64,000 nt of DNA from the NCBI GenBank assembly GCA_022548915.1, contig JAKZES010000016.1, forward strand, positions 34,502 through 98,501, given 5' to 3'. Shown here piece after piece: positions 17,178-25,449 of the stretch; positions within the stretch are counted from its first letter, which is position 1; every line of letters begins with the position of its first letter. The stretch comes from Verrucomicrobiaceae bacterium E54. GTDB lineage: Bacteria > Verrucomicrobiota > Verrucomicrobiia > Verrucomicrobiales > Akkermansiaceae. Under the pieces are notes generated by a model. It saw only the letters and a program-made list of their open reading frames with translations. It searched no databases and was not told where the DNA came from. Both the position numbers and the translations under genes were made by a program.

Positions 17178-17256
17178 TTGCGGCATACTGTAGCGTCCAA
17201 TTGTGGCATACACAAGCGTCCAATTGCGGCATAACTATCCGTCCAATTGTGGCATT
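17171..17256. repeat. Four direct repeats with exact 23-bp period
   Basis: A 17-bp unit, CGTCCAATTGTGGCATA on the plus strand, recurs at 17171, 17194, 17217 and 17240. Each copy has at most two changes, and the 6-bp spacers are unrelated to each other. Each unit has a central CAATTG (mutated in the first copy). The array lies over the start region of the DUF4143 ATPase gene and resembles an iteron or multi-operator array. Past 17256 the sequence becomes AT-rich. Confidence 0.85.
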
Positions 17257-17409
17257 GAATGCTTTTAAAAAACCATAAACCCCTAATAATAAACCTTTTA
17301 CATCGATCCATATAGGCTCGATCGATCCGCGGGTTCGTCCCGGATAAGATCAGCCCAAATCTACCGCTCTGCCGCACCCATCCCCAGGGTCTCCAACTGG
17401 CTGTCCGGA

Positions 17410-17721
17410 TCAGCACGCCTTCATCAGCACGAAGGGAGAGACCACCACGGCGGTGAAGCGCTCGTCCCCACCCTCCCACTGGGCCGCGTGAAGCGCCCCG
17501 ATCTTGACCAGCTCCCCGGAACCCAGCCAATTCGCCACCTGCTCGCTGTCATCCTCGACGAAGGCCATCGCCGCCCGCTGGAGATCGAGGCTGGCATCGA
17601 CCCACAGCAGACAGCCGCGCTCGTAGTGGGGCTTAAGATACTCCCAGCCGACCTCCCCGGTGTAGTCGGCGATCCGCTGTTCCTCGGTCCGCCCGTCCTC
17701 GCCGAGGATCGCGTACTTCAT
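17410..17721 (-). CDS. DUF2288 family protein
   Basis: The 103-residue product from ATG 17721 carries the DUF2288 pattern: IADYTGEVGWEYLKPHYERGCLLWVDASLDLQRAAMAFVEDDSEQVANWL and a final ERFTAVVVSPFVLMK. The family is small and cytosolic with no known activity. It is divergent from the HAD gene at 17812. Confidence 0.8.
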   Translation of the reverse strand: MKYAILGEDGRTEEQRIADYTGEVGWEYLKPHYERGCLLWVDASLDLQRAAMAFVEDDSEQVANWLGSGELVKIGALHAAQWEGGDERFTAVVVSPFVLMKAC

Positions 17722-17811
17722 CTCGTCACGCTCGCTCACGGCGCCGAGCATGCGGACCGGAGTGACCGAAACAAGCTTGATCGAAGCGGTGGCCGCCCCC
17801 ATTCCCGGCGC

Positions 17812-18447
17812 GTGGACTTCGACGCCGTTCTCTTCGACTTCGATGGCATCCTCGTGGACACCGAGTGGGCCATCTACGAGGCCTGGCTGCGCACCTTCCG
17901 CGCCCACGGGCACGAACTGCCGCTCGACACCTACACCCGCTGCGTCGGCTCGGACTTCGACACCTGGTCGCCCAAGACCCACCTCGAGGAGCTCACCGGG
18001 CGCAGCTTCGACTGGCACCAACTCGACGCCGACCGCCAGGTCGAGATCCGCGCCGACCTCGAGCAGGCCGGGCCGATGCCGGGCGTCGTGCCGCTGCTCG
18101 AAAAGCTCCGGGCTGGTGGAACCGCCATCGCGGCCGTTTCCAGCTCGAACCACGCCTGGGTCGACGGCTGGCTGGAAAAGCTACGTCTTGCCTCGTACTT
18201 CGAGACCACCGTCTGCCGTGGCGACGCCCCCCGGATCAAGCCGGCGCCGGATCTGTGGCTGGAAGCACTCCGTCGGCTCGGGAAAGAGGCCGACCGCTGC
18301 CTCGCCATCGAAGACTCGCTCAACGGCGTGAAGTCGGCCAAGGAAGCCGGGCTGACCGTGTGGGCGGTGCCCAACCGGACCACCAACGGGATCGATTTCT
18401 CGAAAGCCGACCGCGTGCTGAAGTCGCTCGAGGAACTTGCCGGCTGA
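17812..18447 (+). CDS. HAD-superfamily phosphatase (beta-phosphoglucomutase-like)
   Basis: The 211-residue product has motif I DFDGILVDTE near residues 8-17, motif II in AAVSSSNH (about 104-111), motif III Lys in RIKPAPDLW and motif IV AIEDSLNGV. The cap sits between motifs I and II. This subfamily hydrolyses sugar phosphates or isomerises beta-glucose-1-phosphate; the substrate is not evident. The start is GTG; there is no ATG in the frame near the conserved N-terminus. Confidence 0.88.
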   Translation: MDFDAVLFDFDGILVDTEWAIYEAWLRTFRAHGHELPLDTYTRCVGSDFDTWSPKTHLEELTGRSFDWHQLDADRQVEIRADLEQAGPMPGVVPLLEKLRAGGTAIAAVSSSNHAWVDGWLEKLRLASYFETTVCRGDAPRIKPAPDLWLEALRRLGKEADRCLAIEDSLNGVKSAKEAGLTVWAVPNRTTNGIDFSKADRVLKSLEELAG

Positions 18448-18458
18448 CGGCATGGATC

Positions 18459-18533
18459 GTGGCGGCGGATTGCATCCGCCATGCCTCGCTCCATCAAAAA
18501 TCAACATGGCTTGGCGGAAAAATCCGCCGCCAC
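18459..18533. terminator. Nested inverted repeat between convergent genes
   Basis: A perfect 13-bp inverted repeat (GTGGCGGCGGATT at 18459-18471, complement at 18521-18533) contains two smaller hairpins: GGCGGAT-TGC-ATCCGCC at 18464-18480 and GGCGGA-AAAA-TCCGCC at 18513-18528. It separates the converging HAD and histidine-kinase genes and could serve as a bidirectional terminator. No long T-tract is present. Confidence 0.5.
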
Positions 18534-18539
18534 CGCTTC

Positions 18540-20183
18540 TCAAGCCGCCGGCAGTACCAGCACGAAGCGCGCGCCGGGCCCGTCGCGGCATTCCAGATCG
18601 CCGGCCATGCCCCGGGCGAGCCGACGGGAAAGCGCCAGACCCAGCCCGACCCCCGGACGCGAATCCGCCGCCTCGGCGGCCGACTTGTGGAAGGCCCGGA
18701 AGATCCGGCTCCGCTCGGAAGCCGGGATGCCGGACCCGTAGTCCGCGACCTCGATCTCCACCCGGCCGCCTTGCAGGCGGGCGGTGATCCGGACTTCCGG
18801 CGGCTTGCTGTCGGCCGCGTACTTCGCGGCGTTGTCGATGAGATTGAAGAGCACATGCTCGACCGCCGCCGGGTCCGCCCGGGCCACCACCTCGCCTTCC
18901 ACGCCGATCCAGAGCTTCAGCCCGGCTCCCACGAGGCGTTCCTCGAAGCGCTCCCGCAAGTCGTCCAGCAAGGCGTGGACATTCACCTCGGAAATCCTCG
19001 CCTTTCCGCCGCGGCGCTCGATCCGTGAAAAGGCGAGCACGTTCTCCACCAGGTGCGAGAGCCGGTCGGCCTCGCGCCGCATCGTTCGGAAGTAGCCGCT
19101 GCGCTTGCTCTCATCCGCGACCGCGCCGCTGGCCAGCATGTCGGAGTAGAGCCGGAAGGTCGTCAGCGGCGTCCGCAGCTCGTGGGTCACCGCGGAAACA
19201 AACGACGCCCTTCGTTCGCTCAGGCGCATCACCGCACGAACCAGCGCCATGCCGGCGACCAAAGCCACCACCACGGCCAGCCAGCCGACCCCCAGCGACG
19301 CCACCACCGGCCCCCGCGTCGCCGGGTCCGCCCGCGCCTTTTCCCCGGGGACGAGCCGCCACGGAAACGAAGCCATCTCCATCGCCGCCTCGTCGCCCTC
19401 GCTCGGTGTCGTCGGCTCCAGCCGGGCCTGCGGCAGCAGGTCTTCGATCTCATCGAGCAGGGTCTCCCGGAAAAACGCGGCGTCGATCCACACGCCCTGA
19501 ATCGCGCTCACCACCCCCAGGGTCCGCACCTGGCGCAGGAGGAAAGGCTCACCCCCGAGCCAGGTCGGCTGAAATCCACCGGTCGAGGCTTCGAGGGCAA
19601 TCTCAGCCTCGGGTTGCGCCATCTGCTGGTACGGGCCCGCCTTCGACACCGCCTGGTTGATGGCCTTGCCGCGCATCGCCCGCTCGTTGGTGTTGCGTTC
19701 CTGCTGGTAGGCCGCTGCCTGCTGCTTCACGTCCACCTGCAGATTGTTCTCCACGTAGGCGAAATTCGCACCCCACTGGTTGTCCGCCTGGATCGCCGCA
19801 CAGGCATTGGGGAAAAAGTCCGTTCCCTTTTCATCCAAGGCACTTCGAAGCAGCTCGAGATCCTCTGCAGGCAGCTCGCCCTCCGGCGACACGGTACTGT
19901 CGGCGCCGATCGTGAACCTCGCCCGCACCAGCGGATTCTCCGGCGGCGTGACACCCGGGATGAAGACCCGCTGATTCTCCTCGATGACCAGACTGGCGGC
20001 CACCGAATCCATCCGCCACAGCGAAAGCCGGATCCGCTCCTCAAGCCGGGCCCTGGACTCGGCAAATGAACGTTCCCGCTCGGCCTGCAACACGCTGCGC
20101 GTGAGCCAGCCCATGGCACCGACGATCAGGGCGGCGCAGATGATCAGCACCGCCCAGACTCCCATGCCGGATCGTCCGCTCAC
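18540..20183 (-). CDS. Sensor histidine kinase
   Basis: The 547-residue protein has an N-terminal membrane segment (WAVLIICAALIVG), an extracytoplasmic sensor region of about 250 residues with no recognised fold, and a second membrane segment (VGWLAVVVALVAGMALV near 300-320). A HisKA domain carries the phospho-acceptor in AVTHELRTPLTTF (His about 331), and the HATPase has NLIDNAAKYA, DYGSGIP and GVGLGLALSRRLA. The GTG start at 20183 overlaps the stop of the response-regulator gene (GTGA); ATG 20165 is an alternative. Confidence 0.92.
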   Translation of the reverse strand: MSGRSGMGVWAVLIICAALIVGAMGWLTRSVLQAERERSFAESRARLEERIRLSLWRMDSVAASLVIEENQRVFIPGVTPPENPLVRARFTIGADSTVSPEGELPAEDLELLRSALDEKGTDFFPNACAAIQADNQWGANFAYVENNLQVDVKQQAAAYQQERNTNERAMRGKAINQAVSKAGPYQQMAQPEAEIALEASTGGFQPTWLGGEPFLLRQVRTLGVVSAIQGVWIDAAFFRETLLDEIEDLLPQARLEPTTPSEGDEAAMEMASFPWRLVPGEKARADPATRGPVVASLGVGWLAVVVALVAGMALVRAVMRLSERRASFVSAVTHELRTPLTTFRLYSDMLASGAVADESKRSGYFRTMRREADRLSHLVENVLAFSRIERRGGKARISEVNVHALLDDLRERFEERLVGAGLKLWIGVEGEVVARADPAAVEHVLFNLIDNAAKYAADSKPPEVRITARLQGGRVEIEVADYGSGIPASERSRIFRAFHKSAAEAADSRPGVGLGLALSRRLARGMAGDLECRDGPGARFVLVLPAA

Positions 20184-20866
20184 GTCTTCAACCTCCACCC
20201 TTTTCCGCGAACCGTCACCAGAAACGACTGGTCGCGGTCGCGCAGCTTGGTCCGCAAGTGCATGACGTGCATGTCCAGGGTCCGCGTCTCGGTGCGATCC
20301 GGATCGAGGCCCCACACGTGCCGCAGGATCTCGGCCCGTGACACCACCCTCCCACCGGACTCGAGCAGGTATCGCAAGAGCCCGGCCTCGCGCTCGGAAA
20401 GCTCTTCCGAGGATCCGTCATCATAGGCGATCCGGCTTTCCGCAAAATCCACCTCGCCTCCGGGCACCGGGCGCTTCTGCGCGGGTGCCGCGCGCTCACA
20501 GGTCCGCCGCAGCACGGCATCGACCCGAGCCAGCAACTCGCGCACGCTGAAGGGCTTCATCACGTAATCGTCCGCTCCCAGGCTCAGACCCCTGACCCGG
20601 TCGTCCTCCTCGCCGCGGGCGGAAAGGATGATCACCGGCTGGCCGGGCCGACGCTTCTTGAGTTCCTTGAGGATGGAGAATCCATCGTGTCCCGGCAGCA
20701 CCAGGTCGAGCAGCAACAGCCGGTAGTTCGCCGCCAGCGCCATCTCCAGACCGGAATTGCCGTCCCCGGCCTCCAGAGTACGGTATCCGGCGTACTGCAG
20801 CACATCGACCACCCCCTGGCGCACGGCCGGGTCGTCTTCAATCACGAGGAGGGTCGTTTCTTCCAC
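20180..20866 (-). CDS. OmpR/PhoB-family response regulator
   Basis: The 228-residue product has a receiver domain with the acidic pair IEDD (residues 9-12), phospho-acceptor Asp54 in LLLDLVLPGHDG and Lys near 104 in YVMKPFS. It continues into a C-terminal winged-helix domain (LSEREAGLLRYLLESGGRVVSRAEIL, then RTLDMHVMHLRTKL). It is coupled to the kinase at 18540-20183. The target genes are unknown. Confidence 0.95.
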   Translation of the reverse strand: MEETTLLVIEDDPAVRQGVVDVLQYAGYRTLEAGDGNSGLEMALAANYRLLLLDLVLPGHDGFSILKELKKRRPGQPVIILSARGEEDDRVRGLSLGADDYVMKPFSVRELLARVDAVLRRTCERAAPAQKRPVPGGEVDFAESRIAYDDGSSEELSEREAGLLRYLLESGGRVVSRAEILRHVWGLDPDRTETRTLDMHVMHLRTKLRDRDQSFLVTVRGKGWRLKT

Positions 20867-20880
20867 AACAACATCGGACC

Positions 20881-21393
20881 TTACTCGGTCTCCCGATTCA
20901 AGACATCGCTTCCCTCGAAGGGAATCCTCGTCTTCTTGATGTCCAGGAACGGCCGCAGCTCATAGATGTTCCGATACCCGTAACCCCACAGATTGAGGAA
21001 GGTCGGAATGTTCAGGGCGAGCGGCGCGGACTTGGTGATCATCGCGGCTCCAACACCCTCGAAGTTGTTGTTGCAGTAGATCAGGATGCGCGTGGTCTTG
21101 TCGGGAATCAGCTCCGCCAGGGTCTCGTCGGCGAAGTCGGAGAAGTTCAGATGGATGGCCCCCTTGACGTGGAGCCTGTCGAACTTCGCCTTGCTCCGCG
21201 TGTCGAGGATTACGGTGCCCTCCTCCGCAGCCATCTCGAGGAATTTGTCCTCGCTGATGCGGCGTTTCTCACGCTCGGCCCCGGCATTGGCGGTGAGCTC
21301 AGCGAACTTCCCGAAGTCAATTTGAGGATTCCCCTCGTCGGCAGCCAAAGGCGCGGCAAGGGCCAGGATCAGGCAGGCGGTGCTTGTCTTCAT
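20881..21393 (-). CDS. Exported rhodanese-domain protein
   Basis: The 170-residue product has a signal peptide (MKTSTACLILALAAPLAADE) and a rhodanese domain: KRRISEDKFLEMAAEEGTVILDTRSKAKF and the active-site loop IYCNNNFEGVG with Cys near 118. The loop is longer than in classical sulfurtransferases, so the donor may be unusual. It ends 15 bp before the response-regulator start. Confidence 0.8.
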   Translation of the reverse strand: MKTSTACLILALAAPLAADEGNPQIDFGKFAELTANAGAEREKRRISEDKFLEMAAEEGTVILDTRSKAKFDRLHVKGAIHLNFSDFADETLAELIPDKTTRILIYCNNNFEGVGAAMITKSAPLALNIPTFLNLWGYGYRNIYELRPFLDIKKTRIPFEGSDVLNRETE

Positions 21394-21534
21394 CGGGGAC
21401 AGCCTGCCGGTAGAAACCAAATCTGTCCGTAAAGGCACCGTAAAATGAAACGGACCGTGCAAGCCCACTCGCGCATGCTCCGACCCATGGGACGCGGGTG
21501 GGCTCGCGCGGTCCTTTCCCCTGCCACCGGCACC

Positions 21535-23145
21535 TCACCGCCCCGCCGTCTCCGGCCTCACCTTGTCCTGCCACTCCCGGGGTTTCTCGCTGACGTCGCT
21601 GTCGTCCTCGTAGAACTCCCGCAGCGCCTCCAGCTGCTTGCGGACCTCGGCAATCTCATCGGCGTAGTAAGGGTTGTCGTACTGGTTGGTCAGCTCGTCG
21701 GGATCGACTTCCAAGTCGTAAAACTCCCATTCGTCACCGAACTGATAGAAATGCATCAGCTTGTAGCGCCCGGTCCGGATCCCGTAGTGACGCGGCACCA
21801 TGTGCACGCTCGGATACTCGTAGTAGTGGTAGTAGATCGCGTCGCGCCAGTCCTTCAGCGTCTCGCCCTTGAGAAGCGGCACCAACGACCTCCCCTGCAT
21901 GTCCCCCGGAATCTCGGCTCCGGCCATCTCAAGGAAGGTCCCGGCGTAGTCGAGATTCTGCACCAGCTCGGTGTTGCGGGAGCCCGGCGTCGTCACTCCC
22001 GGCCAGCTCACGATCAGCGGCATCATCAACGACTCCTCGTACATCCAGCGCTTGTCATACCAGCCGTGGTCGCCGATGTAGAAACCCTGGTCGGACGAAT
22101 AGATCACCACCGTGTTGTCCGAGAGATCGAGTTCGGCCAGGGTCCTGCGCAGCGTCGCCACGCTTTCGTCGACCCCCCTGACGCAGCGGAGGTAGTTCTT
22201 CGCATAGCGCTGGAATTTCCAACGCACCAGGTCCTTGCCCTCCAGCTTGGCTTCATGGAACTCCTCATTCCTGGGCCCGTAGTGGTCGTGCCACGCCTTC
22301 AACTGGGCCGGGGTCATCCGCTTCATGTTGTGGAAGGCCGAACGGTCCTGGCGCTTCTGGGTGCCCTGCCCTTCGAAATCCGGGCTCAGGTCGACGAAGA
22401 GATCGTAGTGAAGATCCATGTGCCGGTCGATCTCGAGCTCCTGGTGCCGGGCCGGCGGGGCGTTGTCCTCGTAGCGGTCGAACAGGGTCGGCGGCTCCGG
22501 GATGTCGATGTCGTCGTAAAGCTCCAGATGCCGCGCCGCCGGCATCCAGTTCCGGTGCGGGGCCTTGTGCTGGACCATGAGCATGAAGGGCTTCGACGAG
22601 TCACGCCGGTTCTTCAGCCAGTCGACGGCCAGGTCGGTCACGACATCCGTGCAGTGTCCCTCGATCATCCTTCGTCCATCGGGGAAGATCAGGTCGGGAT
22701 TGTAGTAGAGGCCCTGACCGGGGAGCACCGCCCAGTCGTCGTAGCCCTGGGGCGTTCCCTTGAGGTGGGACTTGCCGTAGATCGCCGTCTGGTAGCCGAC
22801 CTTCTGCAGCAACTTGGGAAAGGTCTGCTGATTCCAGTCGAAGGAGTTGCCGTTGTTCATGAACCCGTTCTTGTGGCTGTGCTTGCCGGTCTGGATCACC
22901 GCCCGGCTCGGGCCACAGATCGAGTTCGTGCAGAAGCTGTTCAGGAAGGTCATGCCCTCCGCGGCCAGCCGGTCGATCTCCGGCGTGGGGTTCACGGACT
23001 TCAGCCAGCCATCGTAGGCGCCGATGGCGTTGGGCGCGTGATCATCACTGAAAATGAAGACGATGTTGGGCCGATCGTCGGCTCCGGCCGTCACCACGGC
23101 ACTCAGCGCGAGCGAGACGACCCATTGGATTCGGAGGCGTTTCAT
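21535..23145 (-). CDS. Exported type I sulfatase
   Basis: The 536-residue product from ATG 23145 has a signal peptide and the alkaline-phosphatase-fold sulfatase core: NIVFIFSDDHAPNAIG (metal ligands), CGPSRAVIQTGKHSHKNG with the formylglycine cysteine in CxPSR, KSHLKG, and YSSDQGFYIGDHGWYDKRW. C-terminal YKLMHFYQFGDEWEFYDLEVDP is typical. It probably removes sulfate esters from polysaccharides. The activating enzyme (FGE or anSME) is not in the window. Confidence 0.93.
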   Translation of the reverse strand: MKRLRIQWVVSLALSAVVTAGADDRPNIVFIFSDDHAPNAIGAYDGWLKSVNPTPEIDRLAAEGMTFLNSFCTNSICGPSRAVIQTGKHSHKNGFMNNGNSFDWNQQTFPKLLQKVGYQTAIYGKSHLKGTPQGYDDWAVLPGQGLYYNPDLIFPDGRRMIEGHCTDVVTDLAVDWLKNRRDSSKPFMLMVQHKAPHRNWMPAARHLELYDDIDIPEPPTLFDRYEDNAPPARHQELEIDRHMDLHYDLFVDLSPDFEGQGTQKRQDRSAFHNMKRMTPAQLKAWHDHYGPRNEEFHEAKLEGKDLVRWKFQRYAKNYLRCVRGVDESVATLRRTLAELDLSDNTVVIYSSDQGFYIGDHGWYDKRWMYEESLMMPLIVSWPGVTTPGSRNTELVQNLDYAGTFLEMAGAEIPGDMQGRSLVPLLKGETLKDWRDAIYYHYYEYPSVHMVPRHYGIRTGRYKLMHFYQFGDEWEFYDLEVDPDELTNQYDNPYYADEIAEVRKQLEALREFYEDDSDVSEKPREWQDKVRPETAGR

Positions 23146-23255
23146 GGAAGCAGTCTGACCTGCCCGATCGACCGCTGACAACCGTCGACTCACGCCGCGC
23201 GTTCCGCGCTGCGGACCGGCACGGGCTTCAGTCCCGAAGGGACGTCGGCGATTGG

Positions 23256-23275
23256 CCACGGGGTTCACCCCGTGG
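23256..23275. repeat. Perfect palindromic hairpin in a repeat-like intergenic stretch
   Basis: CCACGGGG-TTCA-CCCCGTGG has an 8-bp stem and 4-base loop. It follows a smaller TCCC-GAA-GGGA hairpin and an ATTGG linker (about 23210-23255). This arrangement resembles a dispersed intergenic repeat known from Verrucomicrobia and Planctomycetes genomes. A partial echo occurs at 51961-51985. It lies between the AbgT transporter gene and the sulfatase gene. Confidence 0.55.
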
Positions 23276-23323
23276 ACCGGATGTTGATGGAATTCCAACC
23301 AGCCGTTCAAGTTGGACGCCGCC

Positions 23324-24919
23324 TTAGCCGGAGTACCACAGCGGCCCCTGCGGTCCGAGCTCGACCCCCGTCGCCATCCACCCGAGCAGCAGAAAGGTCC
23401 ACACCACGGCGAAGACCAGCGCGTAGGGAAGCATCAATGCCACCAGCGTGCCGATGCCCGCCTTCGGCACATACTTCTGGATGAAGACCAGGACGATGAC
23501 CACGTAGGGATTCAGCGGCGTGATGATGTTGCTGCACGAGTCACCGACGCGGTAGGCCGCCTGGGTCAGCTCGGGGCTGATCCCGCCGCCCGCCATGAAC
23601 ATCGGCACGAACACCGGCGCAAAGAAGGCATACTTCGCCGAGGCCGAGCCGATGAACAGGTTGGCGACCATCACCAGCAGGATGAAGAGGGCGAGAAGCA
23701 GCCAGGGCGACAGTTCGGCCTGCGCCAGGAAGCCACCCCCCGCCAGCGCCATCATCTCGCCGAGGTTCGACTCGCGGAAGTAGGCGACGAACTGCGCGGC
23801 GAAGAAGGCCAGCACGATGTAGGGCCCCATGTCCGACATCGCCTTGCCCATCATGGCCGCCACGTCCTTGTCGCGCCGGATGACCCCGGCGGCGATGCCG
23901 TAGGCGACACCGGGAAGCAGAAACAGAACGAAGAGCAGCGGCACGATCGCACTCACCCAGCGCGGGAAGGGACCGTCCGCCCCGCGCAGGGGCGCCTGCC
24001 CCGGCAGCATGCCGAAGGGATCCACCAGCAGGAAGATCACCAGCAGCACCCCGGACAGGGCACCGCCGCCCGCCTTCAGGCCCCGCTTTTCCTCCGGCGT
24101 CAGCCGCCGGGCGGCGAGATCCTCCTCGGTCACCGCCGTCGGCCCCCCGTCCTCGGGAGCGGCCGCGGCATAGCGGGGCTCGACGAACCACGCGCTGACC
24201 GCCCAACCGGTCAGGGTCAGCACGACGGTCGACACGATCATGAACCACCAGTTGCAGGTCGCGGCGACCGCATAGTCCGGATCAAGAATCCTGGCGCCCT
24301 CCGTGGTGAAGCCGGCCAGCAAGGGGTCCAGGCCCGTCACCAGCAGGTTCGCACTGAACCCGGCCGAGACCCCGACGAACACCGCCGCCAGCCCCGCGAG
24401 CGGGGATCGACCGACCGACTTGTAGAGTGCGGCCGCGATCGGCGGGAGAACGACATAGCCGGCGTCGAGCGCCATCGACGAAAGGATGCCGAGAAAGATC
24501 ATCGCGGGCGTCAGCAACCTTTGCGGGGTGATCAGCATTCCGATCTTGAGCAGCGCCCCGATCGCTCCGGTCCGCTCGGCGACCCCGATCCCGAGCATCC
24601 CCACGAGCACCACCCCGAGCGGGGCGAACTCGGTGAAGTTCTTCACCAGGTTGTCGATCGCCCAGAACGCGTCGTCGCCGCTGAGCAGCCCCCGCGCGGT
24701 GACGTCGACCGACGTCTCGACCCGCTGCTCGACGCCATCCACCACCTCGGTCTCGATGACCGAGCGCTCGACCGACCACCCCATCGATGCCGCCACCTGC
24801 GAAAGGACGAGCACACCGATCGCCCCGAGGACGAACAGGCTCATCGGATCCGGCAGGCGGTTTCCCGTGCGCTCGATCCAGTTCAGCCACGTACCCCGGC
24901 CCTTCACCTTCTCGGTCAT
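23324..24919 (-). CDS. AbgT-family transporter
   Basis: The 531-residue protein from ATG 24919 begins WLNWIERTGNRLPDPMSLFV and has about a dozen hydrophobic segments, matching the AbgT (p-aminobenzoyl-glutamate transporter/ sulfonamide efflux) family. The paired hallmarks are GYVVLPPIAAALYKSVGRSPLAG (about 165-187) and GDSCSNIITPLNPYVVIVL near 460. A charged insertion near 270-300 separates the two halves. The actual cargo is not determined. It may be cotranscribed with gntK and fbp (57-bp gap). Confidence 0.9.
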   Translation of the reverse strand: MTEKVKGRGTWLNWIERTGNRLPDPMSLFVLGAIGVLVLSQVAASMGWSVERSVIETEVVDGVEQRVETSVDVTARGLLSGDDAFWAIDNLVKNFTEFAPLGVVLVGMLGIGVAERTGAIGALLKIGMLITPQRLLTPAMIFLGILSSMALDAGYVVLPPIAAALYKSVGRSPLAGLAAVFVGVSAGFSANLLVTGLDPLLAGFTTEGARILDPDYAVAATCNWWFMIVSTVVLTLTGWAVSAWFVEPRYAAAAPEDGGPTAVTEEDLAARRLTPEEKRGLKAGGGALSGVLLVIFLLVDPFGMLPGQAPLRGADGPFPRWVSAIVPLLFVLFLLPGVAYGIAAGVIRRDKDVAAMMGKAMSDMGPYIVLAFFAAQFVAYFRESNLGEMMALAGGGFLAQAELSPWLLLALFILLVMVANLFIGSASAKYAFFAPVFVPMFMAGGGISPELTQAAYRVGDSCSNIITPLNPYVVIVLVFIQKYVPKAGIGTLVALMLPYALVFAVVWTFLLLGWMATGVELGPQGPLWYSG

Positions 24920-24975
24920 GAACGCGACCCTGACCGCTTGCCGCACCGCTGCCAAGGCAAGCCGAACCGCGGTCC

Positions 24976-25449
24976 TCACCCTCCGCCACGCTCCACCCGC
25001 CTGACGACCTCCGTCACCGGTCCCAGACCATTCACCACGAGCACGTCGTCGCCGATTTCCAGATCCGCGAGCTGCGAGTCGAGAAGTTCGGGCGGCATGA
25101 AATGGGTGCGGGTCCGGAGACGCTCCTGCAGCTCCTCGCACGGAACCTCCAGCACCACGAACCGAAGCGGCTGCGCAAACCCGCGGAGCCGATCCCGGTA
25201 GGCCCGCTTCAGCGCCGAGCAGGCAAGGACCACCGATTCACGCCTCGTCAATTCAGCGCCCAAAGCATCGAGCCACGGCATTCGATCCGCATCCTCCAGC
25301 GGCTTCCCGGAGCTCATCTTTGCAATGTTGCCCGGTGGATGAAAGTCGTCGGCATCCAGAAACGGCACCCCGAGCCGCTCCGCCAGCGCCCGGCCCACCG
25401 TCGTCTTCCCGCATCCCGAAACCCCGGCGATGACCCAGCGCCCCTTCAC
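24976..25449 (-). CDS. gntK: Gluconokinase
   Basis: The 157-residue P-loop kinase phosphorylates D-gluconate to 6-phosphogluconate. It shows GVSGCGKTTVG (residues 9-19), DADDFHPPGNIAKMSSGKPLEDADRMPWL and ACSALKRAYRD, all diagnostic for the GntK family. Its ATG overlaps the stop of the class III FBPase gene (ATGA), coupling the two carbohydrate enzymes. Confidence 0.95.
   Translation of the reverse strand: MKGRWVIAGVSGCGKTTVGRALAERLGVPFLDADDFHPPGNIAKMSSGKPLEDADRMPWLDALGAELTRRESVVLACSALKRAYRDRLRGFAQPLRFVVLEVPCEELQERLRTRTHFMPPELLDSQLADLEIGDDVLVVNGLGPVTEVVRRVERGGG

Noticed and set aside
17171..17256. CRISPR-like array
   Set aside because: Only four units of 17 bp with 6-bp spacers; no spacer-sized inserts and no cas genes.
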